Positions 1 through 9,871 of a stretch of DNA of 64,000 nt are shown here, piece by piece (the stretch's first letter is position 1; the number at the start of each line of letters is the position of its first letter). The DNA is from Rhizoctonia solani. Its lineage: Eukaryota > Basidiomycota > Agaricomycetes > Cantharellales > Ceratobasidiaceae. The notes under the pieces were generated by a model that saw only the letters and a program-made list of their open reading frames with translations, did no database searches and had not been told where the DNA came from. A program made the position numbers and the translations under genes. The DNA lies in the NCBI RefSeq assembly GCF_016906535.1, contig NC_057382.1:868001-932000 (forward strand). The letters are read 5' to 3'.

Positions 1-81
1 AGACCCATGTAATACTGCAAGCAATGGTAGCCAATATGCTCCCTCAAGCAGAGAGAGCACCAACAACAGCAGCAATGCTGC

Positions 82-369
82 TGTCATAACCCATATCTGG
101 AAAGGTTATTACCATATATATCCACTGTCAAAGATATATAGTATATGTGATGCACAGTGATATATGAATAATATATGTTGCTGGGGGATGTTGCACTCCC
201 CTGCCCCCCTAGCCATGGGCCAATGTTATAGGAGCCTGCAGGCAAGGTCTGAATAATATATTATAGAAGAGATTATGTCATCCCCCCCCACCTCAAATCC
301 ATAGTAGTTTAGTAAAGTATTTGATAAAGGACTGGAGGGGGGAGGTCATGTGACCCTGGTGGACTGTCA
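82..369 (+). repeat. Left terminal inverted repeat, outer part
   Basis: This is the reverse complement of 6421-6701 with scattered differences. Shared blocks are the TGTCATAACCC end, a TATATA-rich stretch, a C-rich block and the GGTCACATGACC box at the inner side. The repeat is interrupted by the solo LTR at 375-945 and resumes at about 951-1012, where the GCATATATGTGAGTATATGC block matches the right arm near 6320-6350. Confidence 0.8.
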
Positions 370-374
370 GTCTC

Positions 375-945
375 TGTTACAACCTCCTTACTTATACCAT
401 TGGATTTGCCTGATTTTTCTAATATTTTTACTATTTTTTACAAACTTGTTATTTTTACTTTTTCAATCACGTGATCTTGGTGCTTACTATGCCAAAATGC
501 CCCGCCAAGATGCCGTGCCAAGGGTGCTTAGAAGAAATCCACGCTTCTGCACAGCCCGCAGCACGCTTCTTATTTCCTTTATGTACTTCCTTTCTCATGC
601 ACACAGACCATGTAGATAGTGCGCCTTTGTCTATATATACAGCAGGAAAATTGCTTGGGAACACCAAGTTGATTTTACCTTGTCTCTTACTCATTAGAGA
701 AGGTAGCCAGCCAGCTAAGTAGCCAGCCCTCAGTAGTAACAGATACACTCACCCCTTACCTTACCTACCACACCTCCAGGCCTCCGGCCCCTTTGCATTG
801 ACAGTAGATAGTTGGTCATTGCCTTAAGCAACTTACTTAGTTAGTAGATAGCCTTAGTTAGTTAGATTCCATAAGCCAGTGTAGTAGTACAGCCACAAGT
901 GCCTGCCCACTAGCGTGTACCCAACCTTACAGTTGGCATTCAACA
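375..945 (+). mobile_element. Solo LTR, family A, with 5-bp target duplication
   Basis: It starts TGTTACAACC and ends with CAACA. It is bracketed by a perfect direct repeat GTCTC (370-374 and 946-950), the hallmark of Ty3/gypsy-type integration. It is the same family as the minus-strand solo LTR at 9040-9595: the interior matches along its length, including the TCACGTGA box (467-474) and the CTATATATACAGC region. No internal gag/pol remains, so LTR-LTR recombination removed it. Many CpGs that persist in the 9-kb copy are TpG or CpA here. Confidence 0.85.
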
Positions 946-1059
946 GTCTCTAAGTCATGAGCCCTTAGAGTAATGACAGCTCTGACTGCATATATGTGAG
1001 TATATGCGGCCTTCTAAAGACTGTGGAATATCCTATTAGTAGGTGGCTTGGTCAGGAGA

Positions 1060-1317
1060 CATGCCAGCAAAGGCATGGGTCATGACACTGTGCATGTGTA
1101 AAATAGAAGCCACATGTGAAAAGGGAAGCATACTGTGGACTGCACAGAAGCATGGATTTCTCCTAAGCACCCTTGGCACAGCATCTCAGTATGGCATCTT
1201 GGCATGTGTAAGCACCAAGATCACATGATTGAAAAACAAAAGATATAAGGTCCATAAAAGTAGTAAAAATATTAGAAAAATAGTGCAGTTTTGGTGTTAT
1301 AATTTGTAGGGGTAACA
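1060..1317 (-). mobile_element. Diverged fragment of a family A LTR
   Basis: Read on the minus strand, it resembles the first ~250 bases of the family A LTR. It ends at 1317 with the complement of the LTR start (TGTTA), then follows the same order of boxes, including TCATGTGATC where intact copies have TCACGTGATC. No target duplication could be paired and the other end is not recognisable. It lies inverted relative to the solo LTR at 375-945. Confidence 0.55.
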
Positions 1318-1600
1318 CTTAGGCTTAAGTAACATTAGTCTGAGGTACTATACATAACCAACCACCTGCACTTCATAGTTGCTTGACTATTTGTTAGGAG
1401 TTGTTTATTCCTGATAAACCTAGCATATATTGTGCATATATTCTGTGCATATATTCTGATACTTGATACTAGCTCTTGGTTACTTTCCTATACATTCTGT
1501 ATATAGTAATCTTTTCTTAATCCTGTACTTACACAACTCTTAACAGCCCCCTTGCCCATGACTACATCTTTGGTTGCCCTGGCCTACCCCATTGACCTGG

Positions 1601-2690
1601 TGTCATAAACAGAGGTAAATAGAACTAGCCAGAATTTGTTATGTATCACATGGTATTTCATTCACAGCTCACCATCCACAATAATCTGCATATATCTGAC
1701 TTTCTGATTTAATGGCCATTTGTCTCCTATTTTCCATTATTCCTGCCATTACTCTATGTAATGCTCATATTGACTGTGTGTGTTACATATTGTTCAATAG
1801 AGCTCCTTTTGCTTGTTCTAACTCTGCCTGCCACATGCTCATACAATAAGATCTCATAGAGATATTAGCTTCACAAGATTCTGTCTATGTGGCTCAAGTA
1901 CCTTACTAGTCATTATATTTATATCTTTACATCTAGCTCATCACATGACTAGCTCTAACTTGGGAAATGAACCTTATTCCTAGCTTAGCTGAGTCATACC
2001 TCTCATGAGATTACTAAGGTTCTCCTTATCTAGTAATTTCTAGTGGCACTGCAAATCCTGCTTATGAGTCATTCTGCTTGCCACCAGAATGACTCACACT
2101 AATGACTCACTCTAAGTGCTCATTGGCTGCCAAGCATTTCTTGATAGACTGAGTCATGTATTTAGATGTTTCTATTTTTAACTAATTGCAGTTCAACCCA
2201 AGAGCAGTCACATTCCATCCTAGTCATATCTGTGCCTTCCCACCCACCAATCAAAGTCTTAGGAAGCACAGTGCTAAGCAAGTTATACTCATACTCTGAC
2301 TAGGTGAATGACTCAGTAACCTTGCCACTCTAGGGTATAAAAGGGACTCTTGCATACCCTTGGAGGGCACCACCCACTTTACTCCACCTCACTGTTACTG
2401 TTGACTGTCACTCTTGGGTTTGGGCTTGCCCCCCTCAACTGTGTGATATATTGTGCCTCAAGATTTCAAATAACTTAAACTTGTATAAGTGGATCTCCCA
2501 AGTACCCATAGTGTGGAAAGGTTGTAGACCTGATACAGAGTTCTTAGGTTAAGTGAACAGAAGGCAATCATCCTTCAAGAAGGATATATACTAAGTAACC
2601 AGTTAGTTCCTGCAACTAGGAGTGAAACTTACATAACTATCTCTGCCAAAGGGAACCTGAGCCAGTACTCTTGCTCTTACAGAAATACTT
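1601..2690 (+). mobile_element. Probable LTR-like promoter region of unknown family
   Basis: The stretch begins TGTCATAAAC and carries a promoter-like layout: six TGA(C/G)TCA sites at 1990-2315, then a TATAAAA box at 2336-2342, then a pyrimidine-rich leader. No open reading frame of note lies in it. A retrotransposon LTR would explain this, but neither a matching 3' end nor a target duplication was found, so the boundaries are approximate. It contains no CpG at all. Confidence 0.35.
1990..2315. promoter_or_regulatory. Cluster of six bZIP (Gcn4/AP-1 type) sites upstream of a TATA box
   Basis: Exact TGA(G/C)TCA heptamers are at 1990-1996, 2065-2071, 2090-2096, 2103-2109, 2150-2156 and 2309-2315. 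A TATAAAA follows at 2336-2342. In fungi this heptamer is bound by Gcn4/CpcA-type bZIP activators of the amino-acid starvation response. Six in 326 bp is far above chance expectation (about one per 8 kb for the degenerate site in random sequence). Confidence 0.6.
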
Positions 2691-3008
2691 ACTAAGACAC
2701 TTTACACTGTGAAAGGATATATCTGTAGTTGATTGTATTTAAGATAGCTAGACCCAGAGAACCCTAAAGAAGCTACTTCTTTACTTAGCTTGGAAATTGG
2801 GAATCTTGCAACACAGACTCTGCTCAGCACCAGAGTCTCAACCTCTTTTCCCCCAATTTACAACAGAATTGAACTAGCTTGACTACTAAGCCATAGAGCC
2901 CTATTATTCCTCTGCTGACAACACATGATTACACCTGCAACCCCCCAAATTTGGGCTTGGGCCAGCATGCAACCACTTGTACTGGTCATGTGACTGTGTC
3001 CAGGACAT

Positions 3009-3181
3009 ATTCAGACCTTGCCTGCAGGCTCCCTTAACATTGGCCTGTGGCTAGGGGGCAGGGGGAGTGCAACATCCCCCAGCAACTTATATTATTAATA
3101 TATCACTGTGCATCATACATACTATATATATCTTTGACAGTGGATATATATGGTAATAACCCCTCCAGATATGGGTTATGA
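3009..3181 (+). repeat. Third copy of the TIR end, abutting a truncated Tc1 transposase
   Basis: This stretch matches the right terminal repeat at about 6530-6701 and ends at the same GGGTTATGACA. It differs mainly by CpG loss: CCTGCAGG here against CCCGCGGG there. The transposase reading begins directly after it, lacking its N-terminus. An element of this TIR family therefore appears to have landed in, and truncated, a Tc1/mariner copy. Confidence 0.75.
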
Positions 3182-3850
3182 CAATACAGGAGCAACTTCT
3201 ATTTGCTCAGGCTCACAAGGATTGGACTGTAGCAGACTGGCAGCATGTTCCATGGTCTGACAAGACCAAAATCAACTGCTTGTGGTTGGACAGCGTTCAT
3301 TGGGCCTGGGCTTGGCCAGGGGAGGGGATTAGTGACTGGCTGACAATCCCAACTGCCAACCATGGCAGAGGATCACTCATGTTTTGGGGATGTATGGGGT
3401 GGCTAGGGACTGGGCATGGTACCAAGATAGAAGCATTGTTGACCAAGGAAGTTTATGTAGAGATTTTGGAGGACAAATTCCTGCAGAGCCTGGAGCATTT
3501 AGGGATGGAACAGGACAAGGTGATATATATGCATGATAATGCAAGTGCCCACAAAGCAAAAAATTGTTGTGAAATGGCTTGAAGATCATGGAATTGAGTG
3601 TCTTGAGTGGCCAGCAAATTCTCCCAACCAAAACCCCATTGAGAATCTATGGGTGGAGCTCAAGAGGCACCTTGGCAAGTATGAGGAGCTGCCCAATGGG
3701 ATGCTATAGTTATGGGATTGAGTTCAGGCTGTCTGGAACAAATTTGGACAAGATTATTGTCAGGGCCTCATTGAAAGCATGCCAGAACATATGGCTATGG
3801 TTTTGGAGAAAAAAGGCAAACCAATTCCTTATTGAATGTCTCTGTCCTAT
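3182..3850 (+). pseudogene. Tc1/mariner transposase, N-terminally truncated and frameshifted
   Basis: The translation shows the DDE core of a Tc1-type transposase: WSDKTKIN (first Asp), then GRGSLMFWGCM, then YMHDNASAHK (second Asp). After a frame change in the A-run near 3560 come WPANSPNQNPIENLW and the catalytic Glu, consistent with DD34E spacing. The DNA-binding N-terminus is missing because the sequence starts right at the TIR end at 3181. Stops and the frameshift make it inactive. The right end of the element is visible about 230 bases downstream. Confidence 0.85.
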
Positions 3851-4051
3851 GAAGTATGATACCATGCCTCATAACCTCTTACATGTACATTTGATATTGT
3901 TTCATCCACATCTCCTCACTTTGTAGACTGGATATGCTGTAACCTAACTTATTATGCAGCTATGATGCTTTGCTTTCTAAAAGTATTTTTCATATTATTT
4001 TATGCCGCTTGGCTCCCAAGTTACATGCGTCATAAGTCAAAATTTCACAAC

Positions 4052-4078
4052 ACACAAGAGGTTTTGAGGGGAACTGTA
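4052..4078 (+). repeat. Right terminal inverted repeat of the Tc1/mariner relic
   Basis: The sequence GGTTTTGAGGGGAACTGTA closes at a TA dinucleotide (4077-4078), as expected for a Tc1/mariner end and its TA target. The matching left end has been lost with the N-terminal half. Confidence 0.6.
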
Positions 4079-5037
4079 TATTGAACAATTGGGAAGGTTT
4101 GGAGGTAGAGCCACTTGATTTGTAGTTGCTTTTGACACATCCATTATGTTGCTTATGACCTAGTGACCTAATGATGTTTGTTAGTTAATGGCCAATCTGA
4201 TTATTCTGTGTCTCCCTGTGCACCATCTGCCCACCACAGATTACAGGTTTTGCCACAACCTGACCTGATTACATGAGCCACAGGTATCTTAGTCAGCTTT
4301 GTTTATGCCCTGTGGGAAACAACCCTATGCAAACCCAATGCAACCTGTTCTCTTCCCTGGCCAGGTCCCACACATATCTTACCAGTAGTCAACCACTACT
4401 GATATTGTCCACCCCAGCTGCCAACTTCTCCCATGACTTCTCCCACATTATTAGTTAAAGTAATATTGCTACCAATGCTGTTACAGATTTACATTATCTT
4501 ATAGTAGTGTTGTGTCTGAGGCCAAGCATGGGCAATTTGCACTTGGCTTGCCTTGCAGAATAAAGTTCACAAGCTGGGATCAGGTGGGGTTGATTCAGGG
4601 CAACCATATGATTGAGGGTCTGGCTTGGTCTTTTGCCTACCTGATGTATACCATAGATAGACAGTATTGGCATGAGCAAACACTTGCCAACAGGTGTAGT
4701 TGTATGGAGTTTGTTTGAGTGCAGATATAGCTAAGGAAAGGAATAAATGTGCCATTTTTTTTTTGCTGTCTCCAAGGATTGAGTTTGGGGAACAGTTGGT
4801 GTTGTTGAATTAAATATACTATTAGTACTTAATCATCTTTTTTGTCTTAGATGCTGCAAATTCAACAAGATTGGCCCCACTGCCTGTTGCATGTTCAACA
4901 TTATTGGCTTGTTGAGCTGGCCAGGCCCAGAGCTCTGGATATCTGCAAGTTGTTACTGCAGGCATAAATCTGCACCATGCATCCAATGCATCCAGCCCAG
5001 GCCTGCAGCCTCTGTCCTTGTAAGTACAGTTCAATAG
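4079..5037. other. Repeat-derived, CpG-poor stretch without an intact gene
   Basis: Only short, interrupted reading frames are present. The last part (about 4850-5037) probably continues into the hAT fragment that resumes after the solo LTR at 5566, because that LTR sits in what would be one reading region. A run of eight Ts near 4755 and low CpG content are the only other marks. Confidence 0.4.
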
Positions 5038-5566
5038 TGTCATGCCCTAGAGGCGTGACCACCTTAGAATCCACTAAGTCGAAGAAATAGTGAATATATG
5101 CGCTATTTTCATGAAGATTTATGGATATATGCATCTTTATGCTATTTAGGCGCTGAGCGCTTATTATGTAATCTCATCACATGATCTTTAGTCATGTGAT
5201 CTTGTTTTCTTATCTCTGGTCATGTGACCTTATCTTTGTTGTTATGTTTGTACATGTAATTACTCTTCCCCTTCTCTGTTGAATATATAAGGAGGGTTCT
5301 GAGAGCCTTAAGCCTCAGAACTTGACCTCTTATCCCTCCAACACTACCTACCCTTGGCATACAATCAGGTGCACCTTGAGTGTAATAGTCCCTGCCTTGG
5401 TTTTAGCCCTGCTATCTTAATAGCATAGTGCACTTTACTTATTAAGGTCTTGTCCTACCCCTTATCTGGCAATTGCCTTGAGCATTGTTAGATCCCACTC
5501 ACTGATAAGTCCTATATTAGGCAATAGCTTGTTGGGCTTACCTTCTGGTAGTTGTTGGCTCTGACA
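5038..5566 (+). mobile_element. Solo LTR, family B
   Basis: It begins TGTCATGCCC and ends CTGACA, so the termini form a TGTCA/TGACA inverted repeat. ATAG occurs immediately on both sides (5034-5037 and 5567-5570), consistent with a short target duplication; AATAG fits if the last A is shared. Inside is a TATA box in the context GAATATATAAGGAGG, nearly identical to the gypsy LTR at 10158-10170, with a pyrimidine-rich leader after it. Upstream are three CACATG/CATGTG boxes that look like decayed CACGTG sites. Confidence 0.7.
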
Positions 5567-6123
5567 ATAGGACTAATTTCAATGTATATATGCCTGAAAC
5601 CCAGCAGAACTTCTAGTACATCAGAGACGGTCAGCTGGGACAATGGGCCAAGCCCCTTCAAGGTTGAAAAGTGCAACCAACAAATTGTGCAGGAAGAGTA
5701 CCAGCGCTACCTTGACAAGCCCTTTGTTGGCCAAGAGACAATGGGTAGCTTGGACCTGGTAGAGTACTGGATCATAAGTACTAGACTCTTCAAATCATTG
5801 CTGTAGTGCTTATTATTTATTGGCAGAATCATCAGTATACATACCCAATACTGTACCAGATTGCAATGAACGTCCTCCCTGCGCAAGCCTTGTCTGTATT
5901 GTCTGAACAAGTATTCTTGTTGAGCAAGTTGACCGTAACTGCTCAGAGAACTCACCTCTCTGCTTCAAACATCAAATATATGCAAGTTTTGAAGCACATG
6001 TTGCGTTGGCGCTGCAGAGACCGTCTGGATGGTGTTACAGAGACTGGGATTGAGATTGAGCCCAATGGTCTCAATTTTGTCTCTCATCTGTTTGAGAGCG
6101 TGACTTGCAAGGATGAAGAATAG
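5567..6123 (+). pseudogene. hAT transposase fragment (C-terminal dimerization domain)
   Basis: Two frames joined near 5806 give a typical hAT C-terminus: an EYW start, then YWQNHQYTYPILYQIA, a VLSEQVF block where intact proteins have S(S/V)ERxFS, and a final LKHMLRW block. The N-terminal two thirds, including the catalytic region, are absent or unreadable. The solo LTR at 5038-5566 separates it from possible upstream remnants. It is on the opposite strand to the larger hAT pseudogene at 6944-16830 and is a different copy. Confidence 0.7.
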
Positions 6124-6317
6124 TCAGAAGTTATTGATGCCATGTACATACTAACTTAAACCTCATTATCATTTCATGTACCGTACATGCACCGTACTGA
6201 ACCAGGCTGAATATATGTATAACCCAACGGAATGTGTCATGACCCACTCCATTCTTTCCATGAGTCCTGACCTTGTCAAGCCTCCAACACACTCATGTTG
6301 CACACCAACATGACCGC

Positions 6318-6701
6318 AAGCACGCATATACTCGCACATATGCACTCAGAACCTCCAGGTTCCCACATATAAGAGACTTATGGTCGACATGGCTGGACTT
6401 AGTGATATTCTCTAAGTCCAGGTCACATGACCTCCCCCCCTCCAGTCCTTTATCAAATACTATACTAAACTACTACGGATTTGAGGTGGGGGGGGATGAC
6501 ATAATCTCTTCTATAATAATATATTATTCAGACCTTGCCCGCGGGCTCCCTTAACATTGGCCCGCGGCTAGGGGGGCAGGGGGAGTGCAACGTCCCCCAG
6601 CAACTTATATTATTAATATATCACTGTGCATCATATATACTATATATATCTTTGACAGTGGATATATATGGTAATAACCCCTCCAGATATGGGTTATGAC
6701 A
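6318..6701 (-). repeat. Right terminal inverted repeat
   Basis: This is the mirror of the left arm at 82-369 plus 951-1012. It keeps CpGs (for example CCCGCGGG near 6540) that are TpG/CpA in the left arm and in the internal copy at 3009-3181. This arm therefore looks less mutated than the other two. Confidence 0.8.
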
Positions 6702-6943
6702 GAATGGACCCATCACACAAGCCAGGGCACAAATCACTTAATCATCACACCAAGTAACCACAAGCCTGCTTACTCTAGCTAGGGTGCGGCTAGGTTTGCT
6801 TACTAATGTTACTGACAGCGCCACAGTTAGTGCTAGTGTTTACGTAATAATACTAACCAAGTCAGTAACTGGGGGGAGCCTGGCTTGCGTAATCTAAGGC
6901 GCATACAATCTGTTTATAAAAATAATACATGTAAATACATAGT
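6702..6943. other. Short spacer, nothing recognised
   Basis: About 240 bases between the right TIR and the end of the minus-strand hAT pseudogene. No gene or clear repeat is visible. Confidence 0.4.
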
Positions 6944-9034
6944 TTAGTCCCAATTTATATCTCTTGCCCTCCAAATTGCACGCTGCGGGCCTTTGGATTC
7001 CTTGCTAACACCTTCCAAGCCTTTTGTACCGTGCGGCAAGTGAGACTCAGAATCAGCGGCGTGCATTGATGAGTTGTAGCTAGAAAAAAGGGCAAGTAGC
7101 TCTTGCAAAGTCAGATTGATAATATCCTCAAATCTTGTGTCTTCTTTGTTATTGCTGGTATCAGCAATGGGGGCCGCAGCTCTGCTGCAATCAAGCCATT
7201 CATCTCCACACTTGTCCTCAAGTGCGGGTGCGATTTTGCTAGCATCTTTGTCAGCCTGACAATTGGGCTGGAAGTTGCTAGGAAGATCAGAAAATCGAAA
7301 AAGGACAGGAAGCTTCTTCTCCTGTCTCTTTGAAAACAAACCATTCACCTGTAGGATGTGTATGTTAGTGTAAGGAAAAAAAGAGAACAGGAAAACCCAC
7401 CAGAGACTCCCATTGCATGAACTGAATCTGTTTGATCATGCTGTTTGCATCCAGGCGTGTTTGCAGTTTAGAATAAAGATAGGTCAATCTAGACCCAGCG
7501 CATTTGTTGCACATTGAGTTTGGTAAGATGGAAAAAAGCTTCTCTGCCAAATGCTAGAGAAATGTCAGATAATACATGGATTGGGGTACATAGCAAGACG
7601 TACTGCAAGTATAAACATATGTTCAAACTGCTTTTGTGAGCGCCAGTATTGGAGAGCGGATTGATTGGGCATAAGATATTGTGAAAGAAATTGTTGATCA
7701 GCCCAGTAATAGCAATCAAGTTGTTCACGCAGTTGTTCCTTTGCAACTAGCGCGTCTTGGCTATACGCATGAAGTGGGTGATGGGGGATGTCCTTGGCAG
7801 CCTCCAGTTCCGCTTTTAGCATAGCAAATAACTGCTTTTGAACACAATTGAGGATGTACTTGTTTAGTTGCTGTGGATTAGAGGTTTGAGGACAATCAAC
7901 CGGAGGCAGAACAGTGGCCTGACGGGAGCAGGCGTTTGAGGAAGCATAAATAGCAACATCATGATAACCTACCACAAAAATTAGCTGGATAATAACACAT
8001 GTATATTGCGTATATGATGCTTACGTGGGTCTAAGAAGAACGCCGTCACATACCCATCAGTTGGTGCGTCATTGATTGCCTTGTTGAAACGCTTCAATGC
8101 AATGCAGTGGAGACGGCCCCAATCCTGCGGCAGAAGAAGACAGTTTTGGGACTTAAAGTGATGATCCAATGCTGCAAGCGCTCCCAGCCAAAAGAAGTAA
8201 ACGTCTGATAGGCTACTACGGGTTGATTCAAGGCATAGTAGGGCACAAGCAAAGGGCTCTAGGATATTGACAAGTTCCTTCAGATCTTGTCAGAACTTGA
8301 GTGCCGTGACAGTTGTCTCGTCAAGTGCTTCAGCAACAATCTAAAGGTCAAATACGGTTGAGCTGTAAGAATGATTGTGAATAAATATATACGTACACTA
8401 GGTAGTGGTGTCCCCTTAGTGTCAATCTCTTTAGTTTGGTATATCCTGTAGAGTGCAGGGAGGTTGTCAAGTACAGATGTTGCAGCATAGTATATTGTTG
8501 CAAATTGCGTATTCCCAATGCTTTGAAGACTTTGTAGAACTCCTTCAAGCTTACAAGCATTATTCAGTCAACCAGTGGCATAGTTTGACATTTTAAAATG
8601 AGTGAGCAACTTTTGTAGTTGCTTGAGTGACTATAAAGTGAAAAAAATAAGAATGATGGAACAAAATGATCATTGAGACACTCACCTCCTGCCAGATAGG
8701 GTCTCAACAGATGTCCTGGATGCACAAGTTGAACTTGTGAATTGGGTCGGCCAGGTTGAGGATCCATAAGTACTTTCCCAAAGCTTCTTGTCGCGCCTTC
8801 TTGGTTGTTGCAGTATTGTCCAATACAATGGAGGCAATCCAATGCGGCCCAATTTCTTTAATTACCTGCATAAATGCGCAGTCAGCAAAGAAGAAAATCA
8901 AAATAAATTATTGCAACTTGCCTGGTCCAAGAAATCAATGATGTAGCTTGCGTTATGCAACCCATAGAAGATGTCTGCACGGTATAAGAAAGTACGCCAA
9001 TCAGGGGTGCAGACATGGATTGTGTAAACTGGCT
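6944..9034 (-). pseudogene. hAT transposase pseudogene, 3' segment (catalytic middle and C-terminus)
   Basis: Read on the minus strand from 9034. First comes a DUF659-like stretch (QPVYTIHVCTPDW, then VIKEIGPHWIASIVLDNTAT with ILNLADPIHKFNLC). Next is LEPFACALLCLEST and the LPQDWGRLHCIALKRFNKAI/FFLDPRK block. Last is a dimerization-like block near 7620-7440. Many stops and frame changes intervene, a few of which may be introns. The open stretch 7348-6944 may be a C-terminal extension. The 5' neighbour across the solo LTR is 9601-9866, and across the gypsy element it is 16320-16830. Confidence 0.75.
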
Positions 9035-9039
9035 GGTGC

Positions 9040-9595
9040 TGTTGTACGCCAACTGTAAGGTTGGGTACTTGCTAGTGGGCGGGCGCTTACGGCCATACTA
9101 CTACTGACAAAGCTTATCTAACTATTGAACTAGGCTATACTACTGCCACGTAAGGTGGACTTCTACTAACTACTGGTGACAATGGGGGCCTTAGGCCTGG
9201 GAGTTGTGGTGAGCGCAAGTAAGGGGTTAACTTCTGTACTACTGGGGGCCGGCTACTTAGCTGGCTGAAGGTCCTCCTCAATGGTATGAGACAAGGTAAA
9301 ATCAACTTGGGGTCTCCAAGCAATTTCCCTGCTGTATATAGACAAGAGCGCACTATCTACATGGTCTGTGCACGTGAGAAAGGAAGTACATAAGACAAAT
9401 GAGAAGCGCGCTGCGGGCTGCGCAGAAGCGTGGATTTCTCCTAAGCGCCCTTGGCACGGCATCTCGGCACGGCATCTCGGCATAATAAGCGCCGAGATCA
9501 CGTGATCGAAAAACAACCGATATGAAGTCCGTAAAAAATAGTAAAAATCAGAAAAATCGTCCGAATCCAGTGGTATAGTTAAGGAGGTTGTAACA
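9040..9595 (-). mobile_element. Solo LTR, family A, inserted in the hAT gene, with target duplication
   Basis: On the minus strand it starts TGTTACAACC (ends at 9595) and finishes at 9040. GGTGC flanks it on both sides (9035-9039 and 9596-9600), a perfect 5-bp target duplication. Removing the LTR and one repeat restores the hAT frame across the junction (GLTAGHQPVYTIH). It is the same family as 375-945 but keeps most CpGs, including TCACGTGA at 9498-9505. Confidence 0.9.
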
Positions 9596-9600
9596 GGTGC

Positions 9601-9866
9601 CCTGCGGTCAACCCATTGAATGACAAACTAATGTTTGTCTTGCCTTGGAGGTGCTCTTGCATATGGAGAACAGCGCGTCAAGCCTTGGCAGGAATGATCC
9701 GGTCACAAATATAATTTGATTTTGGGGGCGTATAGTTGGGGTTGAGTAACCGGCTGTAGTGAGTCCACTCTGGATAGTCAATAAGTCAAGCCAGGGCCCC
9801 TGAGGCACAGATCAGTGCAGCAACTGCGTGATTTAGTTGGTCCTGAAGCGTCATGCTTCCCATGTG
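9601..9866 (-). pseudogene. hAT transposase pseudogene, middle segment
   Basis: The minus-strand translation is a single frame: MGSMTLQDQLNHAVAALICA, a TGA, LIDYPEWTHYSRLLNPNYTP, a second TGA, then HMQEHLQGKTNISLSFNGLT. This is the region just before the DUF659 domain in fungal hAT transposases. It is bounded on one side by the solo LTR (9596) and on the other by the gypsy target duplication (9867). Both TGAs sit where an Arg codon CGA would give a sensible protein. Confidence 0.8.
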
Positions 9867-9871
9867 GCTAT
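9867..9871. repeat. Target-site duplication of the gypsy element, left copy
   Basis: GCTAT precedes the 5' LTR. The same five bases follow the 3' LTR at 16315-16319. Confidence 0.9.

Larger units (their letters stand above)
82..6701. mobile_element. Composite DNA element with long terminal inverted repeats
   Basis: The first bases (TGTCATAACCC from 82) are the reverse complement of the last (GGGTTATGACA ending at 6701). The match continues inward for roughly 0.36-0.38 kb once a solo LTR in the left arm is discounted. Inside are LTR pieces, a Tc1/mariner relic and a hAT C-terminal fragment, so the 6.6 kb is nested. No convincing target-site duplication is visible at the outer ends (flanks AATGCTGC and GAATGGAC). 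The ends may therefore belong to two different copies, or the flanks may have mutated. The superfamily is not certain: the internal hAT dimerization fragment suggests hAT, but the termini are not the usual short hAT type. Confidence 0.6.

Noticed and set aside
350..748. Overlapping 83-93-codon frames on both strands inside the family A LTR
   Set aside because: They lie within a solo LTR with target duplication, overlap each other on both strands and show no domain; they are chance frames.
964..1322. CTTAG on both sides of the inverted LTR fragment as a target duplication
   Set aside because: The sequence after the first CTTAG (AGTAATGAC) is not an LTR terminus, so the match is probably chance.
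2990..3181. Treating 82-3181 as a complete smaller TIR element
   Set aside because: The inner copy matches only about 170 bases of the right arm, the flanks show no target duplication, and it looks like a truncated separate insertion.
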